Below, piece by piece: positions 27,212-35,607 of a stretch of DNA of 64,000 bases. How positions within the stretch are numbered: position 1 is the first letter of the stretch; each line of letters opens with the position of its first letter. The stretch is from Bradyrhizobium lupini. GTDB lineage: Bacteria > Pseudomonadota > Alphaproteobacteria > Rhizobiales > Xanthobacteraceae. The stretch is taken from the NCBI RefSeq assembly GCF_040939785.1, contig NZ_CP162553.1, forward strand, positions 5,289,001-5,353,000. The letters run 5' to 3'. The translations under genes and the position numbers were made by a program. The notes under the pieces were generated by a model that searched no databases, was not told the origin of the DNA, and was given only the letters and a program-made list of their open reading frames with translations.

Positions 27212-28112
27212 TTATCCCAGCTCGATCGGCTCGCCGCGGCCGCTGAGCTCCTCGTCGAGGCGCAGATAGTGCGCGAGATAGTCGTGCAAGGCGGTCGCCG
27301 CCTTCGAGGTCGCGCCGCTCGACTTGTAAAGCAGCAGCTCGATCTTCGGCAGCGGCGGCAGGCCCTCGTTCGGGCCGATCTCGCGCATCGCCGGCACCAG
27401 CGCGCTGCGGCCGAGTACGGTCACGGCCATGCCGGCGAAGGCCGCCGCCTGGAGGCCGCCGACGCTTTCGCTGACGCAGGCGATGCGCCAGCGCAGATCT
27501 CGCACGTTCCAGCGTGTCAATCGCGTAGTCGCGATAGATGTTGCCGGGCGGCAGCAACGCCAGCGGGATAGGCCGTTCCTGGTGCGCGGAGGACTGCTCG
27601 CCGGTCATCCAGACCAGTTGCTCGCGCCGTACCACCTGGCCGCCCGTAAAATCGTTCATGCGGGTGACGAGCGCGATGTCGACATCGCCGCGCTTGACGA
27701 GGCCCACCAGCGGCGTCGAGAGCGCGCAATTGAGCTCGACCTGGACGCGCGGGAATGATTTTCGGAACACGCTGAGGATCTGCGGCAGCATGAAGGCGGC
27801 ATAGAGGTCGGGCGTGCCGAGCACGACCTGACCCTCGATCTCCTGTGACGCCAGCTGCGAAATCAATTCGTCATGCAACCTCAGGATGGATTTGGCGTAG
27901 GTGAGAACCGTGGTGCCGTCCTCGCTCAGCGTGAGCCGGCGCCCGACATGCTCGAACAATTGCTTGCCGGTGAGCTCCTCCAGCCGCTGCAATTGCAGAG
28001 TGATCGCCGGCTGAGTGCGGCCCAGCCGCCGCGCGGTCTCGGTGATGCTGCCGGTCTCGACCACGGAGATCAGCGACCGGAGCATGCGGATATCGAGGCT
28101 GATGAGGTTCAT
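27212..28112 (-). pseudogene. LysR-family transcriptional regulator, one-base frameshift
   Basis: The N-terminal winged helix is intact: IRMLRSLISVVETGSITETA, RLGRTQPAITLQLQRLEELT, and the wing GRRLTLSEDG. The effector domain is in frame to DYAIDTLERA. One extra base near 27499 then shifts the frame; the correct continuation LRWRIACVSESVGGLQAAAF and RGEPIELG lies in a neighbouring frame ending at 27212. Correcting it gives 299 residues, the usual LysR size. The gene is divergent from the FAH-family gene at 28311, with a palindrome between them, so it probably regulates that gene and perhaps the acyl-CoA genes beyond. Confidence 0.88.
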
Positions 28113-28223
28113 GCGGCGTCCATGTCGCCCAGAATTTATGCAAGTTCCATGCTAGGGTGAAAGGGAGCCGGTTCGGAAGGCTCGGCTGCAGCCGGCCTGT
28201 TCTAAATTAGTCGACGTGCCGGT

Positions 28224-28236
28224 CCAGCATTGCTGG
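28224..28236. promoter_or_regulatory. Palindrome between the LysR and FAH genes
   Basis: CCAGCA-T-TGCTGG is a perfect 13-base dyad in the 198-base divergent spacer (28113-28310). Operators of LysR-type regulators usually lie in exactly this position, although the classical T-N11-A box is not obvious. A candidate rather than an assigned site. Confidence 0.35.
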
Positions 28237-28310
28237 CATACTGAATATTGATTATCAGGCGGCTCGGCGCGCATTATGCGCCCAACGAACATAAAAAGGG
28301 AGCACAAGCC

Positions 28311-29108
28311 ATGAAAGAGACATCAGCAACGCGACGGGAGCTGCTCGCAATTGCCGCGGCGGCAAGTGCTGCCTCAATCGCGGAAGTTGCGCCGGCCGCG
28401 GCGCAGGCCGGCCCGAAGCCGATCTTTCCAGTGCCGATGGTCACCATCCCGATCGTCGGCGAAACTCAGGTGTTCCAGGTCCGCCGCATCTACTGCATCG
28501 GGCGCAACTACGCGGCGCACGCGATCGAGCGCGGCTCGGACCCGAACCGCGAGCCGCCGTTCTTCTTCCAGAAGCCCACCGACGCGATCCAGAACGTCGC
28601 CGTGGGCGAAGTCGCCGATCATCCCTATCCGTCGCTGACCAAGAACTATCACCACGAGGTCGAGCTGGTCGCCGCGCTGAAATCCGGCGGCAGCAACATC
28701 CCGGCCGAGAAGGCGCTCGACCACGTCTATGGCTACGCGCTCGGCCTCGACATGACCCGGCGCGATCTCCAGAACGGGATGGCCGCGGAGAAGAAGCCGT
28801 GGGAGATCGGCAAGAGCTTTGACCACGCCGCGGTGATCGGCCCGATCCACCCGGCCAGCAAGACCGGGCATTTCGACAAGGGCGCCATCTCGCTGGCGAT
28901 CAACGGGACGGTGAAGCAGAGCTCGGATCTCAGCAAGATGATCTGGAGCGTGGCCGAGCAAATCGCAAAACTGTCGGAAGCGTTCGAGCTGAAGGCCGGC
29001 GACATCATCTATTCCGGCACGCCGGAGAATGTCGGCCCGGTCGTGAAGGGCGACGTGCTGTTGTGCAAGCTCGACGGCTTGCCGGATATGTCGATCAAGA
29101 TCGTCTAA
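28311..29108 (+). CDS. Fumarylacetoacetate hydrolase family protein with putative Tat leader
   Basis: A 265-residue protein; ATG 28311 follows AGGGAG at 28297-28302. The FAH fold is clear: RIYCIGRNYAAHAIERGSD, the metal ligands in HHEVELVAAL, the Asp of GYALGLDMTRRDLQ, and SGTPENVGPV near the end. These Mg enzymes hydrolyse or isomerise acylpyruvates and ring-cleavage products. Unusually, about 33 N-terminal residues (SATRRELLAIAAAASAA, then PAAAQA) precede the fold and look like a twin-arginine export signal, whereas the family is normally cytoplasmic. It may act on a periplasmic substrate. Confidence 0.85.
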   Translation: MKETSATRRELLAIAAAASAASIAEVAPAAAQAGPKPIFPVPMVTIPIVGETQVFQVRRIYCIGRNYAAHAIERGSDPNREPPFFFQKPTDAIQNVAVGEVADHPYPSLTKNYHHEVELVAALKSGGSNIPAEKALDHVYGYALGLDMTRRDLQNGMAAEKKPWEIGKSFDHAAVIGPIHPASKTGHFDKGAISLAINGTVKQSSDLSKMIWSVAEQIAKLSEAFELKAGDIIYSGTPENVGPVVKGDVLLCKLDGLPDMSIKIV

Positions 29109-29157
29109 CGCTCCCCTCTCCCCGCCTGCGGAAAGTGAGGGGCCGGACGTTTCGCTT

Positions 29158-29246
29158 CGTCATGCCCGGGCTTGTCCCGGGCATCCACGTTTTGGGTGCC
29201 GGTTGCGTGGAAGCCCTGGATGGCCGGGACAAGCCCGGCCACGACG
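29158..29246. repeat. Palindromic repeat, family B
   Basis: Arms CGTCATGCCCGGGCTTGTCC (from 29158) and GGACAAGCCCGGCCACGACG (to 29246) are imperfect inverted copies around a central spacer. The same family occurs at 43657-43742. It sits between two convergent genes (FAH-family plus strand, CitE-like minus strand). Confidence 0.75.
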
Positions 29247-29294
29247 ACGCTGAGAGTGGCTTCGATCCCATCTGTCGCAGCGCGGCGTCCTGAT

Positions 29295-30146
29295 CTAACT
29301 CTGGCCGAGGATCTTCTTTGCGGCGCGAAGATGCGGCTTGTCGATCATCTGGCCGTCGAGGCGCAGCGTGCCGGAGTTCGGATTGCTCGCGAACGCCGCG
29401 ATCACCTTCTCGGCCCAATTGCGCTCGGCCTCGGTCGGCTCGAACGCCGCGTTGACCACGTCGACGTGCTTGGGATGGATCAGCGCTTTCGCCGAAAAAC
29501 CGTCACGCCGCGCCGCGCGCGTTTCCTGTTCGAGTCCGGTGAGATTGTCGATGTCGGTATAGACGGTGTCGATCGGCGCGACTTCGGCCGCGGCGGCCGC
29601 CATCAGGCAGAGATCGCGGGCCAGACGATAAGGGCTGTGGAACACGCCGCCCGCCGCTTTCTCGGTCGCGCCGAGCGAGGCCGAGAGATCTTCCGCGCCC
29701 CACATCAGGCCCGCGAGGCGAGGAGAGCAGCCCTTGTAGCTGCCGAGCCCGAAGATCGAAGCTGCGGTTTCGGTCGCGACGCAGACGATGCGTGTTGAGC
29801 CAATGGCGATACCAGCCGCAGCTTCCAAAGCTTCCAGCCAGGTCGCGACCCGTCGCACGTCGTCGCCGCCCTGCGATTTCGGCAGCACGATGCCGTCGGG
29901 CTGGCCCGGAATCACCGCGGCAAGGTCGGCGAGCGTCATGCCGGTGTCGAGCGCGTTGACGCGGACATAGAGCTGGTGGGGCTTGTTGCGGCCCTTCAGC
30001 ATCGTCAGCGTCAACCCGCGCGCCTCCGGCTTCTTGTCGGTGACGACGGAATCTTCGAGATCGATGATCAGCGCGTCGGCGTTGCCTTCGCTGGCCTTCT
30101 CGAATTTGCGCGGGGAGTCGCCCGGCACGAACAGCATCGAACGCAT
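29295..30146 (-). CDS. CitE-like CoA ester lyase (HpcH/HpaI aldolase family)
   Basis: A 283-residue TIM-barrel lyase. It has the N-terminal SMLFVPGDSPRKFEKA, the metal-binding ALIIDLEDSVV, the catalytic VNALDT region with its Arg, and the C-terminal KALIHPKHVDVVNAAFEPTE typical of malyl-CoA, citramalyl-CoA and citryl-CoA lyases that lack acyl-carrier subunits. The start is taken at MRSMLFVP (30146), one base overlapping the MaoC stop (TGATG), which shows coupling. Beside a MaoC hydratase it most resembles a citramalyl-CoA or beta-methylmalyl-CoA lyase, cleaving to acetyl- or propionyl-CoA plus an oxo acid. Confidence 0.87.
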   Translation of the reverse strand: MRSMLFVPGDSPRKFEKASEGNADALIIDLEDSVVTDKKPEARGLTLTMLKGRNKPHQLYVRVNALDTGMTLADLAAVIPGQPDGIVLPKSQGGDDVRRVATWLEALEAAAGIAIGSTRIVCVATETAASIFGLGSYKGCSPRLAGLMWGAEDLSASLGATEKAAGGVFHSPYRLARDLCLMAAAAAEVAPIDTVYTDIDNLTGLEQETRAARRDGFSAKALIHPKHVDVVNAAFEPTEAERNWAEKVIAAFASNPNSGTLRLDGQMIDKPHLRAAKKILGQS

Positions 30147-30598
30147 CAGACCGGCCTCTTGTGCATCATCGCCATGCGGCGGCATTTGCCGACGATCTCG
30201 TCGTTCTGGTTGAGAGCGTGGTGCTCGAACTCGACGATGCCCGCCTTGGGGCGCGATTTGGATTCCCGCAACGAAAGCACCTTTGTCGTCGCCCGCAGCG
30301 TATCGCCATGGAAGACCGGTTTCGGAAAAGTGACGTCCGTCATGCCGAGATTGGCAACGGTGGTCCCCATGGTCGTATCATAGACCGTCATGCCGATCAT
30401 GATGCCGAGGGTGTAAAGGCTGTTGAAAATGCGCTGGCCGAACTCGGTCTGGGCCGAAAAATGTGCGTCGATGTGCAGCGGCTGCGGATTGAGCGTCAGC
30501 AGGCTGAACAGGGTGTTGTCCATCTCCGTGACGGTCCGCGTCAGGGGATGCCTGAACTCCTGGCCCACCGAAAACTCCTCGAAATAAAGTCCGGCCAT
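30146..30598 (-). CDS. MaoC-family dehydratase (enoyl-CoA hydratase-like)
   Basis: A 150-residue single hot-dog hydratase. The start at MAGLYFEEF (30598) follows a strong Shine-Dalgarno (AGGGAGGA, complement of 30606-30613). The catalytic Asp/His element is in NPQPLHIDAHFSAQTEFGQR, and NSLYTLGIMIGMTV forms the central helix. The family hydrates unsaturated acyl-CoAs; the size and genetic linkage to a CitE-like lyase match itaconyl-CoA/mesaconyl-CoA-type hydratases. It is transcribed divergently from the acyl-CoA dehydrogenase; the 230-base spacer 30599-30828 probably holds both promoters, but I see no clear operator. Confidence 0.87.
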   Translation of the reverse strand: MAGLYFEEFSVGQEFRHPLTRTVTEMDNTLFSLLTLNPQPLHIDAHFSAQTEFGQRIFNSLYTLGIMIGMTVYDTTMGTTVANLGMTDVTFPKPVFHGDTLRATTKVLSLRESKSRPKAGIVEFEHHALNQNDEIVGKCRRMAMMHKRPV

Positions 30599-30828
30599 CG
30601 CGGTTTCCTCCCTGCGAAATAACGGCGCGCTCGCATCCTCGCGCCGCATGACCCTATGCATGCTACACACAGTTGATAGGGAAATTCACGTATCTGTACC
30701 CTGCTTTTCAAGTTAAAGAACGCAAGCGAAGGCACGTTCGGGCGCACCAATCCGCCACGGCCTTCGCGTGGGGAACGCGACGAGGGGGAGATTGCGCGGT
30801 CGCTTCTCCCAAGAAGGAGATCAAGAAT

Positions 30829-31995
30829 ATGGATTTCGCGCTCACCGCTCAGCAGGAAGCCATTCGCGACGCCGTCGCAAAGGTTTGCGAAGACTTTCCC
30901 GATGCCTATTGGTTGAAGAAGGACCACGACGGCGGTTTCCCGCACGACTTTCACAAGGCCATGGCGGACGCCGGCTGGCTCGGCATCTGCGTGCCGGAGG
31001 AATATGGCGGCTCCGGCCTCGGCATCACCGAAGCCGCGATCATGATGCGCGCCATCGCGGAATCCGGCGCCGGCATGTCCGGCGCCTCCGCGGTGCACAT
31101 CAACGTGTTCGGTCTCAATCCAGTGGTTGTGTTCGGCACCGAGGAACAGCGCAAGCGCATGCTGCCGCCGATGGTCGAGGGCCGCGAGAAGGCCTGCTTT
31201 GCCGTGACTGAGCCTAACACCGGCCTCAACACCACCCAGCTCAAGACCCGAGCGGTGGCCAAGAACGACCGCTATATCGTCAACGGCCAGAAGGTGTGGA
31301 TCTCCACCGCGCAGGTCGCGCACAAGATCCTGCTGCTGGCGCGCACCACGCCGCTGGAGGACGTGCGCTCGCCGACGCATGGGCTGAGCCTGTTCTATAC
31401 GGACTTCGACCGCAACAGGATCAAGGTCCACGAGATCGAGAAGATGGGCCGCAAGGCCGTCGATTCCAACGAGCTGTTCTTCGAGGATTTCGAGATCCCC
31501 ATGGAAGACCGGATCGGCGAAGAAGGCAAAGGCTTCCAGTATATCCTCGAAGGCATGAACCCGGAGCGCATCCTGATCGCAGCGGAAGCCGTCGGCCTCG
31601 GCAAGCTCGCGCTGTCGCGCGCGACCGAATACGCCAAGACCCGCGTGGTGTTCAACCGGCCGATCGGCAAGAACCAGGGCATTCAGCATCCGCTGGCTGT
31701 AAACTGGGTCGAGCTCGAGGCGGCCTGGTTGATGGTGATGTCGGCGGCCTGGCAATACGACAAGGGCATGCCTTGCGGTGGCGCCGCCAATGCCGCGAAA
31801 TACATTGCGGGTGAGGCCGGATATCACGCCTGCGAGCAGGCGGTGATGACCCATGGCGGTTTTGGCTATGCCAAGGAGTTTCACGTCGAGCGTTACTTGC
31901 GTGAAGTTCTGATTCCGCGCATCGCGCCGGTCAGCCCGCAGCTTGCGCTGAGCTTCATTGCGGAAAAGGTGCTTGGACTGGCCAAGTCATACTAA
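30829..31995 (+). CDS. Acyl-CoA dehydrogenase
   Basis: A 388-residue FAD enzyme; ATG 30829 follows AAGGAGA at 30814-30820. Typical segments are VPEEYGGSGLGITEAAI, CFAVTEPNTGLNTTQLKT, IVNGQKVWIS and THGGFGYAKEFHVERYLRE. The C-terminal YEG position that carries the base in short- and medium-chain enzymes reads IAPVS here, so the base is probably Glu 246 in GMNPERIL, the position used by isovaleryl- and long-chain-type enzymes. It presumably introduces a double bond into a branched or dicarboxylic acyl-CoA that the MaoC and CitE-like proteins then process. Confidence 0.92.
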   Translation: MDFALTAQQEAIRDAVAKVCEDFPDAYWLKKDHDGGFPHDFHKAMADAGWLGICVPEEYGGSGLGITEAAIMMRAIAESGAGMSGASAVHINVFGLNPVVVFGTEEQRKRMLPPMVEGREKACFAVTEPNTGLNTTQLKTRAVAKNDRYIVNGQKVWISTAQVAHKILLLARTTPLEDVRSPTHGLSLFYTDFDRNRIKVHEIEKMGRKAVDSNELFFEDFEIPMEDRIGEEGKGFQYILEGMNPERILIAAEAVGLGKLALSRATEYAKTRVVFNRPIGKNQGIQHPLAVNWVELEAAWLMVMSAAWQYDKGMPCGGAANAAKYIAGEAGYHACEQAVMTHGGFGYAKEFHVERYLREVLIPRIAPVSPQLALSFIAEKVLGLAKSY

Positions 31996-32064
31996 GCTCG
32001 AACACGTACCATTGCCGGGCGCCGCGATATTCGCGCCCGATCACCGCGACGCGCTACGGCAGAG

Positions 32065-33647
32065 CTATTCGGCCGCGATCCGCTCCATCGCCATGGCCCG
32101 AAGCCGGGCGCGCTGGATCTTGACGCCGTTGGCGCTGTCGGTGACGGGGAAGGCCTCCACGACATAGATCCGCGCCGGGACCTTGTAGCCGGCGAGCCGC
32201 TCGCGCAGGCGGGCGATCAACGCGTCCTGCCGCGGCGGCTCGTGGGGTTGCTGGGAGGGGATCACGAAGGCAACGCAGCGGGCGTTTCCCTTCAGATCGA
32301 CCGCGACGACCTGGGCGTCGGCCACGCCAGCGCACGATTTGAGTTCGTCCTCGATCTCGCCGGGCGCAACCAGGAAGCCGCCGAGCCGCATGGCGTCGCC
32401 CGCGCGGGTTTCGTAGACGAACGAGCCGTCGCCGCGCAGCTGGCCGATATCGCCGGTGCGGAAGAAGCCGTCCGCGGTGAAGGCGTCGCGCGTCGCGTCG
32501 GGATTGTTGTAGTAGCCGAGAAAGAGTGATGGCGCACGGATCTCGATCTCGCCGGAGACGCCGCGAGGGGCGGGTTCGCCGGTCTCGGTGTCGCGCACCC
32601 GGACCTTGGCCTCCGGCGACATCGGCCAGCCGCCGCCCTCGATGCGATCGGCGAAGCCATCACTCGAGCGTGCGATCGAGAACAGCGCCTGCACCTCGCT
32701 CGAACCGTAGAGGCCGTGCAACGGCATACCGCGCGCTTCGGCCTCCGCCGCAAGCTCGCGCCAGCCGGGCTGGAACGCGGCAAAGCCGCATGCCTCGACA
32801 TGCGGAAATGGATGCGGCGCGTCGGTGAGGGCGAGGATGCGGCGGAACATCTCGTCGGAACCAAAGGCGTGCGTGATCCCGCACTTGCGGAGAATCTTCA
32901 GCGCCGGCGCGGCCTCGAAGGCGTCGAGCGCATGGACGGCCGCGCCCGCTGCGACGAAGCCGAGCAAGCTCGTCATGCCAAAAGTGCCGCAGAACGGCAG
33001 CATCGCCAGCAGCGCATGGCGCTGCGGCGGAGTTTGAGCGCCTTGGCAACGGCGGCGGCGTGCGTGGCCAATGTTCGCTGTGAATGCGCGACAAGCTTCG
33101 GTCCCTTGGTGGTGCCCGACGTCGTGTAGAGCAGCAGAGGCAGATCGACGTCCTCCTCCTCCGGCGTAGCCGGCGGATAAGGCTTGTCGAAGGCGTCGAA
33201 ACGTACGCATGGCCATTGGGCGGGAATCTCATCCGCGCCGACCACCGCGAGTTCTCGTAGCGCGGGCACCTCGTCCTTGGCGACGTCGGCGAGAATAGCG
33301 GCAAAGTCGATCGAGCGGAACGCGGCTTCGATCACCATCACACGGGCGCCGGACAGCTTCAGGAGATGCGCGACCTCCGCGCTGCGGTAGCGTGTATTGA
33401 CGGCGGCGACGATTGCCCCACGCCGGGCGGCGGCGAACAGCAGTGCGATCCATTCGATTCGGTTGACCAGCCAGACCGCAACGACGTCGCCCTTGCCGAT
33501 ACCCTGCGCGGCAAGCCAAGCGGCGGTCTGCTCGATCTTTTCCGAGAACTCCGCGCGCGAGACCGGCGTGCCGTCGAACACGAAGGCGGGATCGGCGGCG
33601 GCCTCGGCCCGGATTAGCGATTGCAGCGAAAATTCGTTGGCGCCCAT
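32065..33647 (-). pseudogene. Acyl-CoA synthetase (AMP-dependent ligase), one-base frameshift
   Basis: The N-terminal half (from ATG 33647) reads through EKIEQTAAWLAAQGIGKGD and the P-loop LLLYTTSGTTKGPKLV, then breaks near 33025. The remainder is in another frame: LLAMLPFCGTFGMTSLLGF, LYGSSEVQALF (A5-type motif), GFFRTGDIG, and GVKIQRARLR. One missing base in a run of CGC repeats explains the shift; repair gives 527 residues. The catalytic C-terminal Lys lies in NGVKIQ. The enzyme would activate a carboxylic acid for the neighbouring dehydrogenase, hydratase and lyase. It is convergent with the dehydrogenase gene. Confidence 0.86.
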
Positions 33648-33680
33648 GGCAATCGAACTAACCCGATCGCGCGCACCTGT

Positions 33681-34316
33681 CTACTTGGTGCCGAACATCC
33701 GGTCGCCGGCGTCGCCCAGCCCCGGCACGATGTAGCCGTGGTCGTTGAGCCGCTCGTCGATCGCGGCGGTCCAGACCGGCACGTCCGGATGCTCGCTCTG
33801 GAACTGCGCGATGCCCTCAGGCGCCGCCAGAAGGCAGACGAAGCGGATGTCGCGGGCGCCGCGCGCCTTCAGCAGCGAGGCGCCGGCGCAGGCCGAATTG
33901 CCGGTCGCCAGCATCGGATCCATCAGGATCACGGTGCGGTCCGACAGGTCCTGCGGCGCCTTGAAGTAATACTCCACGGCCTGCAACGTCTCAGGATCGC
34001 GGTAGAGCCCGATATGAGCGATGCGCGCCGAGGGCATCAACGCCAGCATGCCGTCGAGGAAGCCGACGCCGGCGCGCAGGATCGGCGCCAGCGTGAGCTT
34101 CTTGCCGGCGATCTTGGGCGCCCGCATCGGCGCAATCGGCGTCTCGATCTCGACCAGCTCCAGCGGCAGGTCGCGCGTCACCTCGTAGCCGAGCAGCATC
34201 CCGATCTCGTTCAGGATTTCGCGAAAGCTCTTGGTCGAGCGGTCCTTCTCCCGCATCAGGGAGAGCTTGTGCTGGACCAGGGGATGGGCGACCACGTTGA
34301 CGTTGCTGATGCTCAT
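33681..34316 (-). CDS. upp: Uracil phosphoribosyltransferase
   Basis: A 211-residue pyrimidine-salvage enzyme that makes UMP from uracil and PRPP. The PRPP loop [17 protein letters not shown] and the uracil-binding end [19 protein letters not shown] are unmistakable, and [17 protein letters not shown] is the conserved N-terminal block. The length equals the usual bacterial enzyme. The stop lies 33 bases from the start of the acyl-CoA synthetase on the same strand; no functional link is evident. The 214 bases upstream (34317-34530) contain no gene I can support. Confidence 0.97.
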   Translation of the reverse strand: MSISNVNVVAHPLVQHKLSLMREKDRSTKSFREILNEIGMLLGYEVTRDLPLELVEIETPIAPMRAPKIAGKKLTLAPILRAGVGFLDGMLALMPSARIAHIGLYRDPETLQAVEYYFKAPQDLSDRTVILMDPMLATGNSACAGASLLKARGARDIRFVCLLAAPEGIAQFQSEHPDVPVWTAAIDERLNDHGYIVPGLGDAGDRMFGTK

Positions 34317-34530
34317 GAAACCGATCTACACGGTTCCGTGAAACTGCGCCAGATCGGCCGAGTGTTTTTGGTGCGGGAGACGTGCCCTCAGCCGGGCGTC
34401 GCGACCGCGCTGCGGAGCCGGTTGCTCGCCCCGTAGGCAGCCATGGTCAATTCGCGGTCGATGGGCGTGACGGTTTATGCTCCGAGCCCGCGCGCCACGA
34501 GTGTGATGACGAGCGTCAGGACCGCGCCCA

Positions 34531-34998
34531 CTAGCCGAAATTTTCGCAGCCTACCGGCTCGTAGAGCGGGTCAGGCGCGGGGCGAACAGTGGGAACACTC
34601 GGACGCGAAACTTCCAGGGCCAATGCCTGAACCTCGATGAAAGCCGACAGCAGTGCGAGCGCGAGATCGGAGTAGCGCGCCTCGACCGCGGCGTCGAGCC
34701 AGTCCGGCAATTCGCGCTCGCGCGAGAGAGCGCAATGCCATTCACCCTCGTCATAGGCGATGCGGCGGACTTGCCAGAGCGGCAGCTCCAGCTCCATCAG
34801 TGCGCGGCATCGGCCCAGGCCTCTGCTTCGATCAGGCGCGTGACGCGCGCGGTGGGCTCGATCTGTCCGAGCTGAAGGGAAGTGCCGACACGCCTTGTCG
34901 ATGATCTCGAGCATCAACGGTTGCGTCATCACCTGCGCATTGCGCAAGCGGTTGCCAAGTGACGGTGGATCGTAGTGTCGGAGAGCGGCGGTGGTCAT
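34531..34998 (-). pseudogene. Conserved hypothetical protein (about 155 aa) broken by two compensating indels
   Basis: ATG 34998 has a strong Shine-Dalgarno (AGGAGG in the complement of 35002-35009). The protein reads MTTAALRHYDPPSLGNRLRN, then LMLEIIDKACRHF. An extra base in the CCC near 34879 moves the sensible continuation (LQLGQIEPTARVTRLIEAEA, WADAA) into another frame. A missing base near 34803 returns it to the original frame for LMELELPLWQVRRIAYDEGE and WLDAAVEARYSDLALAL. The family is not known to me; the helical, acidic layout suggests a small soluble regulator or partner protein. Two opposite indels 75 bases apart look like sequencing errors. Confidence 0.6.
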
Positions 34999-35139
34999 GT
35001 CAGGCCTCCTGGAGGTGGCGTCGGTCAGTCGGCCGGCCTCTCCAAGATGGCCAAAACGGCATTTGAAAACGAGATGGGGGCGGGGCGGGAGATATAGGGA
35101 TTTCATAAGTGCGGGATGGGGGCGGTCGCGCGCCATTCT

Positions 35140-35160
35140 CCGCCTTCGCCGGGACGACGA
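35140..35160. repeat. Solo arm of family A repeat
   Basis: TCCGCCTTCGCCGGGACGAC matches the right arm of the 13372-13498 element with no inverted partner nearby. It lies in the 394-base gap 34999-35392 before kdp, which otherwise holds no gene I can support apart from the leader hairpin described separately. Confidence 0.5.
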
Positions 35161-35287
35161 TGTGATGTGCCTCGCGAGCGTTGTCCGACCAGGCCAGCCT
35201 CGGCCTTTTATGAGATTCCTATAACTTCGCCACGGCCCTCGTCTCGAAAACCTATGCCTGGGGTGGCACTTCAGCACGGTCAAAGGT

Positions 35288-35340
35288 CCCGGTGGGCGCG
35301 GTGGAAATGCACTGGCATTTCCTTTCACGCGCCGACCGGG
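35288..35340 (+). promoter_or_regulatory. Long hairpin in the kdp leader
   Basis: CCCGGT at 35288 pairs with ACCGGG ending at 35340. The stem continues through GGCGCG and ends in GGAAATGC / GCATTTCC (35303-35310 and 35314-35321) around a 3-base loop, with a few mismatches and a small bulge between. It ends 52 bases before the first ATG of the kdp run. It could be an RNA switch, an operator for KdpE, or an mRNA-stability element; I cannot assign it to a known riboswitch class. Confidence 0.55.
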
Positions 35341-35392
35341 TCTCCCGAGAAACGGTTGCGTCCAAATCAATGGCGCAACGAGGAGTATCTCC

Positions 35393-35476
35393 ATGATGGA
35401 CATTCTGATGCTGGCGCTGGGCTTCGGCTTCTTCGCCCTTGCGATTGGCTACACCTACGCCTGCGAACGGCTTTGA
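35393..35476 (+). CDS. Membrane microprotein upstream of kdpF (27 aa)
   Basis: The frame encodes 27 residues beginning MMDILMLALGFGFFALAIGY and ending TYACERL. ACGAGGAG at 35378-35385 is a good ribosome site. The peptide is a single membrane span of about 19 residues with a short C-terminal tail. It starts 10 bases before the next gene and has the same size class as KdpF, so it is probably a further small subunit or stabiliser of the Kdp pump. Such short genes are usually missed by annotation pipelines. ATG 35396 is an alternative start. Confidence 0.7.
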   Translation: MMDILMLALGFGFFALAIGYTYACERL

Positions 35477-35486
35477 AGGAGCGGCC

Positions 35487-35576
35487 ATGATCTTCGATTA
35501 TTCGCTCGCCGGCGCCGTTTCGCTCGGCCTCCTGTTCTACCTCACTTACGCGCTGCTGCGGCCCGAGCGGTTCTGA
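35487..35576 (+). CDS. kdpF: Potassium-transporting ATPase subunit KdpF
   Basis: A 29-residue single-span peptide, MIFDYSLAGAVSLGLLFYLT then YALLRPERF, matching the usual KdpF length and the C-terminal Arg-Pro-Glu-Arg-Phe. GAAGGAG lies directly upstream. KdpF stabilises the KdpFABC complex in the inner membrane. The gene is 10 bases after the microprotein stop and 31 bases before kdpA. Confidence 0.88.
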   Translation: MIFDYSLAGAVSLGLLFYLTYALLRPERF

Positions 35577-35607
35577 CCGTGCTCACGAAGCCTGAAGGGT
35601 TGATATC

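Noticed and set aside
34317..34530. Short hydrophobic minus-strand stretch (VGAVLTLVITLVARGLGA)
   Set aside because: It has no start codon or ribosome site of its own and follows directly after the stop of the hypothetical gene; too little to call a gene.
35288..35340. Known potassium or cyclic-di-AMP riboswitch
   Set aside because: I could not match the hairpin to the conserved cores of those classes; kept as an unassigned structured leader.
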